NCBI RefSeq assembly: GCF_013177655.1
Contig: NZ_CP035946.1
Span: 1,240,001 to 1,304,000 of the forward strand
Direction: 5' to 3'
Origin: Campylobacter canadensis
GTDB lineage: Bacteria; Campylobacterota; Campylobacteria; Campylobacterales; Campylobacteraceae
Length of the DNA: 64,000 nucleotides
Shown: one piece after another, positions 19,273 through 28,174 of the stretch
Layout: every line of letters starts with the position of its first letter
How positions within the stretch are numbered: the stretch's first letter is position 1
Notes under the pieces: model-generated
Database searches by the model: none
Told to the model about the DNA's origin: nothing
What the model saw: the letters and a program-made list of their open reading frames with translations, nothing else
Made by a program: the position numbers and the translations under genes

Positions 19273-20841
19273 TTATTTTTTCCTTTTTTCTTTAGCATCT
19301 ATTATAAAATCTTTTGGATTAAAAAGTAATTTACGCAGCAAACGATAAAATTTACTTTGAGAAATCTTAGCTAAAATAAAATCAAATGCAAATATTTTAG
19401 AAAAAAATAAAAAAAAACTAAGAGTACTTAGCTCATAAAAATATGCCTTATAAATTAATGATTTTAAAGGGTAAAATATTTTATCATTACTCTTTGCATT
19501 TAAAATTTCTTCATTATTTATTCTAATTTTATAAAAAGAATTTTCATTATAAAAACTATAAAAATAATTTTTTAGCAAATACAAAAACTCTTCAGCTTTT
19601 AAGGATATATTATATTCTTTAAGAATTTTTTTAAGTTTATTTTTCTCATCAGTGCTAAGTTCATTTAAAGAATTTTCTTTAAGAATAATTTTATTAAAAT
19701 CAATATTACTAAAATCGTATTCTTTATTTTTATAAAAATAATAAGAATTATTTAAAATACCCTCTTTAAAATAAATAATATTTAAATTTAAATTATTTTT
19801 TAACTTATAATCACTATCTAAAAAAATAACATCTACTTCATTAATTTTTTCTTCTTGATTTATAAAAATTTCTCCAAAATAAACGCTTAAAGCCCTTGTT
19901 TTATCAAATATTTTTAAATTATTACTTAAAAGTAAAGCACTTTTTCCTAAAGCATTTTTATCTTGCAAGACCCTTATTTTATGATTTTTTATATTTTTTA
20001 AATGTTTATAAAATAGTTTATGATTGTTATCTTTATTAGACATATATGAATTTTGATTGGGTTCAATATGCCAAAAATGATACATATAAATTCCATAAAA
20101 ACAAGTTTCATAGCCAAGCAAAGAAAACCAAGCTCTAAATCCACTAAAAGATTTAAACTGCCAATTTCTACTATCGTATAATATATTTTTTGCCTTTTTT
20201 TCAAAATTTATGCAATTTTGTAAAACCCTTGCAAATAAGTCAAAATCTTCATAGCCATGCCCTTTAAAATTATTATCATTTCCGCCTAATTCTAAAAATT
20301 TATGTTTATTTATAATTATGCTTGAAGTTGAACTCGGTGTAAAAAATTTAATAAATTCATTCTTTGCGCTAAGTAAATCATTTTGCAAAACACTATCCCA
20401 TAGCTCTTCACTATAATGTTTTAATTTATCATAACTGTCTTTTAATAAATAAATAACAGGAAGCACTAAAATAGAATTTAAGTTATTTTCAATATCTTTA
20501 ATTTTAATTAAATTAATAATTTTTTCTAAACTATTATTTGAAATATAACAATCAATATCTAAAAACATAAGAACCTTAGAATTAGCATAACTAGCTCCTA
20601 AATTTCTACAACAGCCTTGAGAAAAAAAATCTTTTTGAGAAAAATCTTTAATATAAATATGCCCGTTATCTTTAATAATTTTTTCTAGTTTTTCATTTGA
20701 ATACGATGAATAACCTTCAACAAAAATATATTCTATATCTAAAAATTTTGCTGAATTTTCTGCCTTTTTTATAATTCTTTTTTCTATATACATTCTTTCT
20801 TTACTAAGTCCAAATGGAATAATAATAGATAAAATAGGCAT
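19273..20841 (-). CDS. Capsule glycosyltransferase, family 2 type
   Basis: The 522-residue protein has a GT-A fold at its N-terminus: LSIIIPFG, a metal-binding MFLDIDCYIS (the DxD motif), TPSSTSSIIINKHKFLELGGND and GHGYEDFDLFARV, as in chondroitin- or K5-type capsule synthases. The C-terminal half (about 330-522) is Lys/Asn-rich and unfamiliar, with hydrophobic stretches near 470-490 that could touch the membrane. It starts three bases after kpsC and is followed almost at once by the GT2-TagF fusion, so the three are probably one transcript. The sugar is unknown. Confidence 0.78.
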   Translation of the reverse strand: MPILSIIIPFGLSKERMYIEKRIIKKAENSAKFLDIEYIFVEGYSSYSNEKLEKIIKDNGHIYIKDFSQKDFFSQGCCRNLGASYANSKVLMFLDIDCYISNNSLEKIINLIKIKDIENNLNSILVLPVIYLLKDSYDKLKHYSEELWDSVLQNDLLSAKNEFIKFFTPSSTSSIIINKHKFLELGGNDNNFKGHGYEDFDLFARVLQNCINFEKKAKNILYDSRNWQFKSFSGFRAWFSLLGYETCFYGIYMYHFWHIEPNQNSYMSNKDNNHKLFYKHLKNIKNHKIRVLQDKNALGKSALLLSNNLKIFDKTRALSVYFGEIFINQEEKINEVDVIFLDSDYKLKNNLNLNIIYFKEGILNNSYYFYKNKEYDFSNIDFNKIILKENSLNELSTDEKNKLKKILKEYNISLKAEEFLYLLKNYFYSFYNENSFYKIRINNEEILNAKSNDKIFYPLKSLIYKAYFYELSTLSFFLFFSKIFAFDFILAKISQSKFYRLLRKLLFNPKDFIIDAKEKRKK

Positions 20842-20844
20842 AAA

Positions 20845-22911
20845 TCATCTCACCTTTCTAAGATATTCATAAATTCTTCTTATTTTTCTAAGTAAAAAAG
20901 TTCTAAAATCAATAACAAATCTTAAATACCATTTAGAAAAATAATTTTTTTGTAAAGAAAGCATTATATCTAAACAAACTTCAATTTCACATAAAGTTTT
21001 ACTTTTAGGATTTATATATCTTGGATAAGCAATTAAAGCCCCTGCTACAAGCTCTTCTAAGCTTAGTTTTCTTGTTCTTCGCTCACATTTAAGCTCATCA
21101 ACACTAAGCCCCCAACCAGCATAAAATGGCATTCCGTAAGTAAAAACTTTTTTAGCTCTTAAAAGTGCATCAAAGCCGCTTGTAGAAGTAATAGTATGAA
21201 TTTCATCAGCAATTTTTATAGCGCTATCAATGCTACAATCTTTTATAATTTCATCACAAAATTCTAAAATTATTTTTTCATCTTTTAGCCCCACACGGTT
21301 GCCGCTTAAGACATCAGGATGGGGTTTAAAAAGTATATAAGCATCTTTATTTTTAGAGCGTACTTTTTTAATAAGCTCATAAGTACTAAGCCCAAAACCG
21401 CCTAAAATCATTGAAGCATCATCTTCAACTTGAGCAGGAATTAAGATGATTTTTTGATTATTTTTAGCCTTTATTTTTAAATTTTCGTGCTTTAAGCCAT
21501 TGTATTTTGAAAAGCGATTTTCAATTAAGATTTTTATAATATTTTTTGCTCTATTTAGCATATTTTCATCAAAAATTTCATTTTGCAAAAGCTCTTCTAA
21601 TTTGCTTGGCTTATTAGGATTTATATAAAAGCCCTTATCATCAACGATTAAAGAAAAAGGTCTTGTTAAATCAGAACCAAGAGAAATTGAGCGAATAAAA
21701 CCATCTTCAACTAAAGAAATTTTAGGAGTAAAATTAGCTAAATTTTGCTCTTTTGCCTTTGCTAAAAGCAAATTCTTAAGAGTATTTTCATCGTATTTTT
21801 TACCCCAAATAAAGAATTTATCATCTTCTTTAAGCTTGTATTTAGCTAAAGATTTAATAGAATTTAAAAAAATAATTTCATTATCTTTAGCCTTAAAAAA
21901 AGGCTTTACAAAATGCCTTTTCCATAAGCTAAAACCGAGCATAAAAAGTCTATTAGAATTTGCTTTTTCAATATCTTTATATTTTGCTAAAGTTTTAATA
22001 CTATCAAAAATATCACTTTTTTGCTTTAAATAAGGATTGTAATATTCACTATAAAGCATATAAGCAGCATAAAAAACTTCTTCTAGGCTTCTTTTTTTAA
22101 GTCTTCTTTTGCACTTTATTTTATCTACGCTAAGCCCCCAACCCGCATAAAATGGCATTCCATAACAAAAACATTCACAACCCATAATCAAAGCTTCAAA
22201 ACCCATAGCAGAAGTTTTAGTATAAACCTTATTAAAATATTGCAATAAGTCTATAGGATTATAATTATGAGTAATTACAATGCACTCTTTTGGCACTGCG
22301 TTTAAATTAAAATCACTTTTCTTTTTGCCGCTTAAAACATCAGGATGAATTTTTATATACACTTTATGGTTTGGGTTTTCTTTAATGGCATCTTTTATGA
22401 TTTGCTCTGTGCTAAAAGTGCTTGCAAGTCCATATTTTAGCGATTCATCATTAGCAGTTTGAGTGATAATTAAAATGCGTTTTTCGTTATCTTTAAAAAA
22501 ATTACTAGGCACAAAAAGATTATTATTGTATTTACTAATTTTATATTTTTTAATAAATTCTATAGCCTTTTTTGCCTTTTTTAGCTCTTCTTCTTTAAAT
22601 TCATAGTTGTTTAAAATATTTTCAAGCTTTGAAGGCATTGTTGCATCATAATAAATCCCAATTTCATCTTTAATTATAGAAAAACTTGGGCTATTTTCTA
22701 CGCCTAAATTTAATGAGCGAATAAAACCATCTTCTAAAAGCAAAAAATTAGCTTTGTGTTTTTTTGCTAATTTTATTGCATTTAAGCCTGATTTTTTACG
22801 CCCCCAACCACAAATAAAATCACTTGATAAAAGTGAATTTTTATAGCCTTTAACATTGATAAAATTACTAACATTTTTTATAAGTTTTTTTGATGTTGAA
22901 TAAGCACTCAT
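20845..22911 (-). CDS. kpsC: Capsule Kdo-linker transferase KpsC
   Basis: KpsC builds the poly-Kdo linker between lipid anchor and capsule chain at the inner membrane. The 688-residue protein contains two similar halves. Both have a LLLEDGFIRS or SLVEDGFIRS segment, a KPHPDVLSG or KIHPDVLSG segment, and a (F/Y)GMPFYAGWGLSVD motif, as expected for the dual beta-Kdo transferase. It sits in the middle of the variable region rather than beside kpsS, a common arrangement in Campylobacter. It follows the sulfotransferase gene after 57 bases. Confidence 0.93.
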   Translation of the reverse strand: MSAYSTSKKLIKNVSNFINVKGYKNSLLSSDFICGWGRKKSGLNAIKLAKKHKANFLLLEDGFIRSLNLGVENSPSFSIIKDEIGIYYDATMPSKLENILNNYEFKEEELKKAKKAIEFIKKYKISKYNNNLFVPSNFFKDNEKRILIITQTANDESLKYGLASTFSTEQIIKDAIKENPNHKVYIKIHPDVLSGKKKSDFNLNAVPKECIVITHNYNPIDLLQYFNKVYTKTSAMGFEALIMGCECFCYGMPFYAGWGLSVDKIKCKRRLKKRSLEEVFYAAYMLYSEYYNPYLKQKSDIFDSIKTLAKYKDIEKANSNRLFMLGFSLWKRHFVKPFFKAKDNEIIFLNSIKSLAKYKLKEDDKFFIWGKKYDENTLKNLLLAKAKEQNLANFTPKISLVEDGFIRSISLGSDLTRPFSLIVDDKGFYINPNKPSKLEELLQNEIFDENMLNRAKNIIKILIENRFSKYNGLKHENLKIKAKNNQKIILIPAQVEDDASMILGGFGLSTYELIKKVRSKNKDAYILFKPHPDVLSGNRVGLKDEKIILEFCDEIIKDCSIDSAIKIADEIHTITSTSGFDALLRAKKVFTYGMPFYAGWGLSVDELKCERRTRKLSLEELVAGALIAYPRYINPKSKTLCEIEVCLDIMLSLQKNYFSKWYLRFVIDFRTFLLRKIRRIYEYLRKVR

Positions 22912-22968
22912 ATTCTCTCTTTATTTATTCTAAAAGAGATTATAAGTAATAATATTTAACTTTAAAAC

Positions 22969-23739
22969 TCATAACATTTCATAATTAAAGCGTTTAAAGT
23001 CCTCATAATAGATTTCATTTATTAATTTTATGCAATCTTTAGTTAAAAAATCTTTACTTTTATCATCAGCATTTGTTGAATGCCAAGTTACATTAATAAT
23101 ATCATTTTCTTTGTTTTTGCTTATTATCTTTAAAACTTTTTTAAAATCATTTTCAAAATTTTCAAATTTTCCTATAAAATCTAATTTTATATTTTTTCCT
23201 AATAATAAATGCTGCGGCATAAAATGTATATCGTATTTTTTAGCATCAATATCTTTAATATAAGTTAAAAATTCAATAAATGTTAATTTAATATCTTCAT
23301 TTATATTTATTTTATTTAAGAATTTCATTCTTGTTTCTTTATTTTCATTTAAAAATTTTTGTAAAAAGCAAGATAATGTTCTTGTATAAGGGTTTCTAAC
23401 AAAAGAAAATTTAAAATACTCTTGCATACATTGAGTAAAATTATCTATTTCAAAAGGCGATTTTAACGGAGATTGCTTTTTATCGTGTGGAGATAAACTT
23501 AAATCAATATCATAATCTATTTCAAGATTTTGCAAGGTTTTTTTAACACTAGAACAAGCAACTTTTGGGGTTTCAAAATAAATATATTTATTTTTTGTAG
23601 ATATGTTTAAAAGATAGTTTGCTGTATGAGCTGATATATCAAAAAATTGTTTAAATTCTTGATTTTTCATTTTTTGTAATTCCTTATTTACCCCCCCCAT
23701 ATTAACATTTTTTATAAAAATATTTTTTAAAAATTTCAT
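22969..23739 (-). CDS. Sulfotransferase-family protein with a poly-G tract
   Basis: The 256-residue protein has the two PAPS-binding marks of carbohydrate sulfotransferases. The 5'-phosphosulfate loop is YFETPKVACSSVKKTL (about 53-68) and the 3'-phosphate motif is FKFSFVRNPYTRTLSCF (about 112-128). It would move sulfate from PAPS to a sugar hydroxyl, most likely of the capsule given its place between hddC and kpsC. An AAGGAG lies six bases ahead of the ATG at 23739. Codons 14-17 lie in a run of eight G. With 7 or 9 G a stop follows within three codons, but a second ATG (MKNQEF, ten codons on) also has an AAGGA ahead. The family is clear; the substrate and activity are not. Confidence 0.75.
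   Translation of the reverse strand: MKFLKNIFIKNVNMGGVNKELQKMKNQEFKQFFDISAHTANYLLNISTKNKYIYFETPKVACSSVKKTLQNLEIDYDIDLSLSPHDKKQSPLKSPFEIDNFTQCMQEYFKFSFVRNPYTRTLSCFLQKFLNENKETRMKFLNKININEDIKLTFIEFLTYIKDIDAKKYDIHFMPQHLLLGKNIKLDFIGKFENFENDFKKVLKIISKNKENDIINVTWHSTNADDKSKDFLTKDCIKLINEIYYEDFKRFNYEML
23691..23698 (-). repeat. Poly-G tract of 8 in the sulfotransferase gene
   Basis: Eight G on the minus strand, counting the G of an internal ATG. The frame ATG GGG GGG GTA is open at 8. At 7 it reads ATG GGG GGG TAA, and at 9 ATG GGG GGG GGT AAA TAA, so both neighbouring lengths stop at once. This is the layout of an on/off phase switch. Confidence 0.85.
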
Positions 23740-23801
23740 TTATTCTCCTTTTTATTTTTATACTAACTAAAATATAAAAACAATTAAAGAATATATAAAA
23801 A

Positions 23802-24479
23802 TTATTTAAAGATAAGTATTTTTCTACAAAATATTTCATAATCACTAGGAATACCAATATCTATAAAATAATCATTAAAAATACAAGCTTTAGCCCTTAG
23901 TTTTTCATAATTTTCTTGTAAAAATTCTTCAAAAGAAAATTTTTTCTCTAAGTTAAATTCATTAAAAATATCCTTAGTTAAAAGATAAATCCCACCATTT
24001 ATTAAACCTTGCTTTTTAAATATTTTTTCCTCAAAAGAAAGCACAAAGCCCTGCTTATTAATATTTACCGTACCGTATCTATCAAAATCGTTCATTTGTT
24101 TTAAGGCTAAACAAATTTTACTTTCATTTAGTTTTAATTTACTTAAATCTACATCGAAAAAAGTATCACCGTTTAAAACATAAACTTCATTTTTTATAAA
24201 TTTTAAAGCCTCTTTTATAGCTCCACCTGTACCAAGTGGCTCTTTTTCTATGCTGTATTTTATTTTTATACCTAAAAACTCATCTTTAAAATATTCTTGT
24301 ATCACTTCATATTTATATGAAACCGCTAGGATAATCTCTTTTACACCTTGATTTTTAAGATATTCAAAAATAAATTCTAAAAAAGGCTTATTATTTATCG
24401 GTGCCATAGGCTTAGGGATATCTTTTATAACACTTTTAAGCCTTGTTCCTAAGCCACCACAAAGTATTATTGCTTGCAA
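23802..24479 (-). CDS. hddC: D-glycero-D-manno-heptose 1-phosphate guanylyltransferase HddC
   Basis: HddC makes GDP-D-glycero-D-manno-heptose from the heptose 1-phosphate and GTP. The 225-residue nucleotidyltransferase has the loop AIILCGGLGTRLKSVIKDIPKPM, LGTGGAIKEAL and VLNGDTFFDVDL. It overlaps gmhA by 13 bases. The run hddA-gmhA-hddC mirrors the capsule heptose genes Cj1425c-Cj1423c of C. jejuni. Confidence 0.92.
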   Translation of the reverse strand: MQAIILCGGLGTRLKSVIKDIPKPMAPINNKPFLEFIFEYLKNQGVKEIILAVSYKYEVIQEYFKDEFLGIKIKYSIEKEPLGTGGAIKEALKFIKNEVYVLNGDTFFDVDLSKLKLNESKICLALKQMNDFDRYGTVNINKQGFVLSFEEKIFKKQGLINGGIYLLTKDIFNEFNLEKKFSFEEFLQENYEKLRAKACIFNDYFIDIGIPSDYEIFCRKILIFK

Positions 24480-25072
24480 GAAAAACCTTTGCCAAAAAGC
24501 TCTTCTTCAACGATAGCACAAATAATATGCCCTATTAAAATATGCGCTTCTTGAATTCTTGGCGTGCAAGTTGAAGGCACTTTTATACAATAATCACAAA
24601 GTTCATTCATAGCCCCGCCACTAGCTCCGCTTAAGCCTATACTTATGATTTCTTTTTGTTTGCAAAGTTCTAGTGCTTTTAGGATGTTTTTACTATTTCC
24701 GCTTGTAGAAATTCCTATAAAAACATCTCCTTTAACACCTTGAGCTTGCACTTGTCTAGCAAATAAATTTTCATAACCATAATCATTGCCAATAGCAGTT
24801 AAAATACTTGTATCTGTAGTAAGCGCAATGCTTGCAATACCTGGTCTATCAAAATAAAACCTACTTACAAATTCTCCTGCGATGTGCTGTGCATCAGCTG
24901 CACTACCGCCGTTTCCTGCTAGTAAAGTTTTGTTATTATTTTTATAAGCTTTTATGATTTCTAATGAAGCATTTTTAATAAGAGTTATTAAATTCTCATC
25001 TTTTAAAATTTGCTCTTTTACTAAAATTGATTCTTGAAAATGTTCTTTTATATAATTATTTATAATTTCCAT
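24467..25072 (-). CDS. gmhA: Sedoheptulose 7-phosphate isomerase GmhA (capsule copy)
   Basis: GmhA converts sedoheptulose 7-phosphate into D-glycero-D-manno-heptose 7-phosphate. The 201-residue SIS-domain protein shows LLAGNGGSAADAQHIAGEFVSRFYFDRPGIASIALTTDTS and IGISTSGNSKNILKAL, typical of the family. Its place between hddA and hddC suggests the capsule-dedicated copy (gmhA2 in C. jejuni). Overlaps on both sides imply coupling. Confidence 0.92.
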   Translation of the reverse strand: MEIINNYIKEHFQESILVKEQILKDENLITLIKNASLEIIKAYKNNNKTLLAGNGGSAADAQHIAGEFVSRFYFDRPGIASIALTTDTSILTAIGNDYGYENLFARQVQAQGVKGDVFIGISTSGNSKNILKALELCKQKEIISIGLSGASGGAMNELCDYCIKVPSTCTPRIQEAHILIGHIICAIVEEELFGKGFSCKQ

Positions 25073-26079
25073 GATTTAACCCCCTCTTTTGTAAATGAAA
25101 AATCTTGTACCCAGCCTTGTTCTTTATTTAAAGCTTTAATTAAATTGTATTTTTTTGTAGGTTCAACTAAAAAAAACATAAATCCACCAGCTCCAGCTCC
25201 ACTAGTTTTGCCACTGTAAGCTCCATTTTGCATAGCTAAATGATAAATTCTTTCAAGTTCGTCATTGCTAACTATTTCTGAAATAATTTTTTTTGACTGC
25301 CAAGATTTTCCTAAAATCTGTGCAATGGTGTCAAAATCTGCCCTAAATAAAGCTTCTTTCATCTTTATAGCATCTTGCTTTATGGCGTGCATTGCTTCTA
25401 AAGACTTCTCATCTCCAAGTTTTCCTTTTTTATGTTCTTCTATGTCTTTTGCTTCTCTTGTAATATTTGTAAAATAAAGCACAATTCTAGCTTCAAGCTC
25501 ACTTGCAATCCAGTTTTTAATACGCAAAGGATTAACAATTACTCTTTTATTATCATAAAATTCCATAAAATTAAAGCCACCAAAAGTTGCGGCATATTGG
25601 TCTTGTGCTCCACCTACTATACCTAAATCTTCTCTTTCTATTTCATAAGCAAGTTTAGCGATTTCATATTCTCCTAAAGGAAGATTAAGCCATTCTGCAA
25701 AAGCCTTTATAACTCCTACAACTAAGGTTGAACTTCCGCCTAACCCGCTACCGCTTGGTACATCTGAATAAGTGTGCAAAGAAAAGCTTAAAGGCTTTTT
25801 TACAAAATCTTTTACAATGCGATTATAAATACTTTTAAAAATATCTAATTTTCCATCATTTTCTAAGAATTCTTTGCTTTTGTATTCAACAAAGCAATTA
25901 GTATCAGGAGAATTAAAGCTTATTTTGCCATCAGCTCTTTGAACTAAAGTACAATGTATATATAAAGATATAGTCGCATTCAAAACATAACCTGTGTATT
26001 TATCACAATATAAGTTAATATCAGTCCCTCCACCTGCTAAACCTAAGCGAAGTGGGCTTTGTGTGCGTATAGTTTTCAT
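25060..26079 (-). CDS. hddA: D-glycero-D-manno-heptose 7-phosphate kinase HddA
   Basis: A GHMP-family kinase of 339 residues that phosphorylates C1 of the heptose. It shows TQSPLRLGLAGGGTDINLY at the N-terminus, the ATP loop PSGSGLGGSSTLVVGVIKA and the C-terminal GKTSGAGAGGFMFFLV. It is the first enzyme of the three-gene GDP-heptose block and overlaps the dehydratase gene by four bases. The phosphatase GmhB needed between HddA and HddC is not in this window. Confidence 0.92.
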   Translation of the reverse strand: MKTIRTQSPLRLGLAGGGTDINLYCDKYTGYVLNATISLYIHCTLVQRADGKISFNSPDTNCFVEYKSKEFLENDGKLDIFKSIYNRIVKDFVKKPLSFSLHTYSDVPSGSGLGGSSTLVVGVIKAFAEWLNLPLGEYEIAKLAYEIEREDLGIVGGAQDQYAATFGGFNFMEFYDNKRVIVNPLRIKNWIASELEARIVLYFTNITREAKDIEEHKKGKLGDEKSLEAMHAIKQDAIKMKEALFRADFDTIAQILGKSWQSKKIISEIVSNDELERIYHLAMQNGAYSGKTSGAGAGGFMFFLVEPTKKYNLIKALNKEQGWVQDFSFTKEGVKSWKL

Positions 26080-27107
26080 CTATTTAATGGTATCCTTCCT
26101 TTTTTTATCTCATCTCTCCAATGATTTAGCAAGTCTAAAAACATTTTTCTAGCTGGAATTTGGGGTTTCCAGTCAATAAAACTTTTGATTTTTGTGTTGT
26201 CAAACATTTGATAATCCGCATCAATTGGGCGTAATCTTTGCTCATCTTGCTCTATTTTTATATCTTTTCTTGTAGAAAATGATAAAAGAATTTCTATAAC
26301 TTCAGGGAGCTTAAAAGCCTCTTCTCCTGCTATATTAAAAGCTTCCCCGCAAGGAATATTACCTTTTTGACTTTCAAGAGAAAGTAGATAATAAGCCCTT
26401 ATGGCATCACGACAATCTTGAAAAGTTCTTATGCTTGAGAGATTTCCAACCTTAATAATAGGCTCTTGATAACCCGCTTCAATGAGTGCAATTTGTTTTG
26501 CCACCGTGCTTTCAAAAAACACATCACTTCTTCTTGGACCACTATGCGTTCCCATTCTTGTAACAAAGGTGCGAATATTATAAGCTTCGCCATAAAATCT
26601 TCCTAAATAATCAGTGCCGATTTTGCTTATACTATAAGGACTTGCACCGTGAAAGGCTGTTTCTTCATTAAGTTTAGTGCCTACTTTTGCCTTGCCATAA
26701 ACTTCACTTGAAGAGCAAATATGTACTACAGGCTCATAGCCATCTTTGGCTTTTAGTAATCTAATGTTTTCTAGGATATTTGCCGTGCCTATTATGTTAG
26801 TTTGCAAGGTTTCAATAGGTATATCAAAAGAAGTTTTTGGATAAGACTGAGCTGCTAGATGAAAGATTACATCAGGTCTTTTGCTTTCAAAAAGCTTTTG
26901 AAGACTAGAGTAATCATTTAAATCTGCATAAAAAATACTGATTCTATCTTTTTTATTTATCCTGTCGCTTAAATGATAGATATTGTCCATAGGCTCTTGC
27001 CAACGCATCATTCCTATAACTTCATAATCTGTGTTTTCTAGCAAAAAATCTGCCATTTGCGAGCCAACTTGCCCTGTAAATCCTGTAATTAACGCTGTTT
27101 TTTTCAT
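26076..27107 (-). CDS. GDP-heptose 4,6-dehydratase (DdahA/DmhA type)
   Basis: A short-chain dehydrogenase related to GDP-mannose 4,6-dehydratase. It has ITGFTGQVGSQMADFLLE, HLAAQSYPKTSFDIP, CSSSEVYGKAK and YSISKIG (the Tyr and Lys of YxxxK). With GDP-heptose genes next to it, the likely substrate is GDP-D-glycero-D-manno-heptose, giving the 4-keto-6-deoxy sugar as DmhA and C. jejuni DdahA do. The frame is open to 27149, but I choose the ATG at 27107, where AGGA lies eight bases ahead and no overlap with the upstream gene results; the product is then 343 residues. GDP-mannose remains a possible substrate. Confidence 0.85.
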   Translation of the reverse strand: MKKTALITGFTGQVGSQMADFLLENTDYEVIGMMRWQEPMDNIYHLSDRINKKDRISIFYADLNDYSSLQKLFESKRPDVIFHLAAQSYPKTSFDIPIETLQTNIIGTANILENIRLLKAKDGYEPVVHICSSSEVYGKAKVGTKLNEETAFHGASPYSISKIGTDYLGRFYGEAYNIRTFVTRMGTHSGPRRSDVFFESTVAKQIALIEAGYQEPIIKVGNLSSIRTFQDCRDAIRAYYLLSLESQKGNIPCGEAFNIAGEEAFKLPEVIEILLSFSTRKDIKIEQDEQRLRPIDADYQMFDNTKIKSFIDWKPQIPARKMFLDLLNHWRDEIKKGRIPLNR

Positions 27108-27115
27108 AATTTTTC

Positions 27116-28174
27116 CTATTGTCTTATATTTTGCTCTTTTAAATACCATTCATACATCATCTTAATGCCATCTTCAAGCTTGATTTTTGCCTTCCAGCCA
27201 AGTTCTTTTAATCTAGTTGAATTTGTAGTTTTTAACATAGTTCCATCAGGTTTTGAGGAATCAAAAATAATTTCCCCTCGATAATCTAAAATTTCCTTAA
27301 TTAAATTTGCTATCTCTGATATAGAATAATCTTTTCCATCAGCTAAATTTAAATGAGTGTTATGAAAATTTTCATTGTATTTTTTTAATATTGAAGTATC
27401 AATCTCATTCATTGCAAAGATACAAGCATCTGCTACATCATCTACAAAAATAAACTCTCTTCTAGGCTTTCCAGTTCCAAATAATGTAACTTTATTTTGA
27501 TCAATATTGAAGTTATTTAAATAATTAAGAACTTCTTGTATGTTTGTTAATTTTAAATTAAAAAGAAGCTCATCATATCTTTTTTCATTAAGCAATTTAC
27601 CCAAATAAATTTTTGCAAATATTGCTGGAAAAACATGAGCTGTAGCTAAATTAAAATTATCTCCAGGTCCATAAATACTTGTTGGAACTAAAGTAATAAA
27701 ATTTGTACCAAATTGATGATTATAAAACTCACACATTTTATTACCTGTAATTTTAGCAATCGCATAAGGCTCATTAATAAATTGCAATTTTCCATCAAGC
27801 ATACTTGTTTCTTTTATCGGCAGTGATGTATCCTGAGGATAAATACAAAGAGAACTTAAGTAAAGTAATTTTTTACAATCATTTTTGTAAGCTTCATGTA
27901 ACACAAAAGTTTGCATTGCTAAATTCAAATACAAAAAATCAGCTCTTCTTTTTAGCTGTTCCAACATGCCACCCATTTTAGCAGCACAGAAAAATATATA
28001 CTCTGGCTTTTCCTTAACAAAAAATTCTGAAACGGCTTGCTGATTTGTCAAGTCAAGTTCGGAACGAGTTTTAAAAATTAAATTTTTATAGCCATCATTT
28101 CGTAGTTTTTTTAAAATTGAAGAGCCAACTAAACCTTTATGCCCTGCTATATAAATTTTAGAATCTTTATTCAT
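27116..28174 (-). CDS. GDP-keto-heptose reductase of the fucose-synthase family (DdahC/MlghC type)
   Basis: The 352-residue protein resembles GDP-L-fucose synthase (Fcl). It has the nucleotide-binding IYIAGHKGLVGSSILKKL, AAKMGGMLEQLKRRADFLYLN, LSSLCIYP and the catalytic YAIAK. In C. jejuni such genes finish capsule heptose pathways by reducing the C4 keto group. An AAGGA precedes the start, which overlaps the epimerase stop by four bases (ATGA). Whether it only reduces or also epimerises cannot be told from sequence. Confidence 0.85.
   Translation of the reverse strand: MNKDSKIYIAGHKGLVGSSILKKLRNDGYKNLIFKTRSELDLTNQQAVSEFFVKEKPEYIFFCAAKMGGMLEQLKRRADFLYLNLAMQTFVLHEAYKNDCKKLLYLSSLCIYPQDTSLPIKETSMLDGKLQFINEPYAIAKITGNKMCEFYNHQFGTNFITLVPTSIYGPGDNFNLATAHVFPAIFAKIYLGKLLNEKRYDELLFNLKLTNIQEVLNYLNNFNIDQNKVTLFGTGKPRREFIFVDDVADACIFAMNEIDTSILKKYNENFHNTHLNLADGKDYSISEIANLIKEILDYRGEIIFDSSKPDGTMLKTTNSTRLKELGWKAKIKLEDGIKMMYEWYLKEQNIRQ

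Noticed and set aside
16773-19298. Start of the GT2-TagF gene at 19298
   Set aside because: No ribosome site precedes it and it would overlap the upstream gene by 26 bases; the ATG at 19271 has AGGA ahead.
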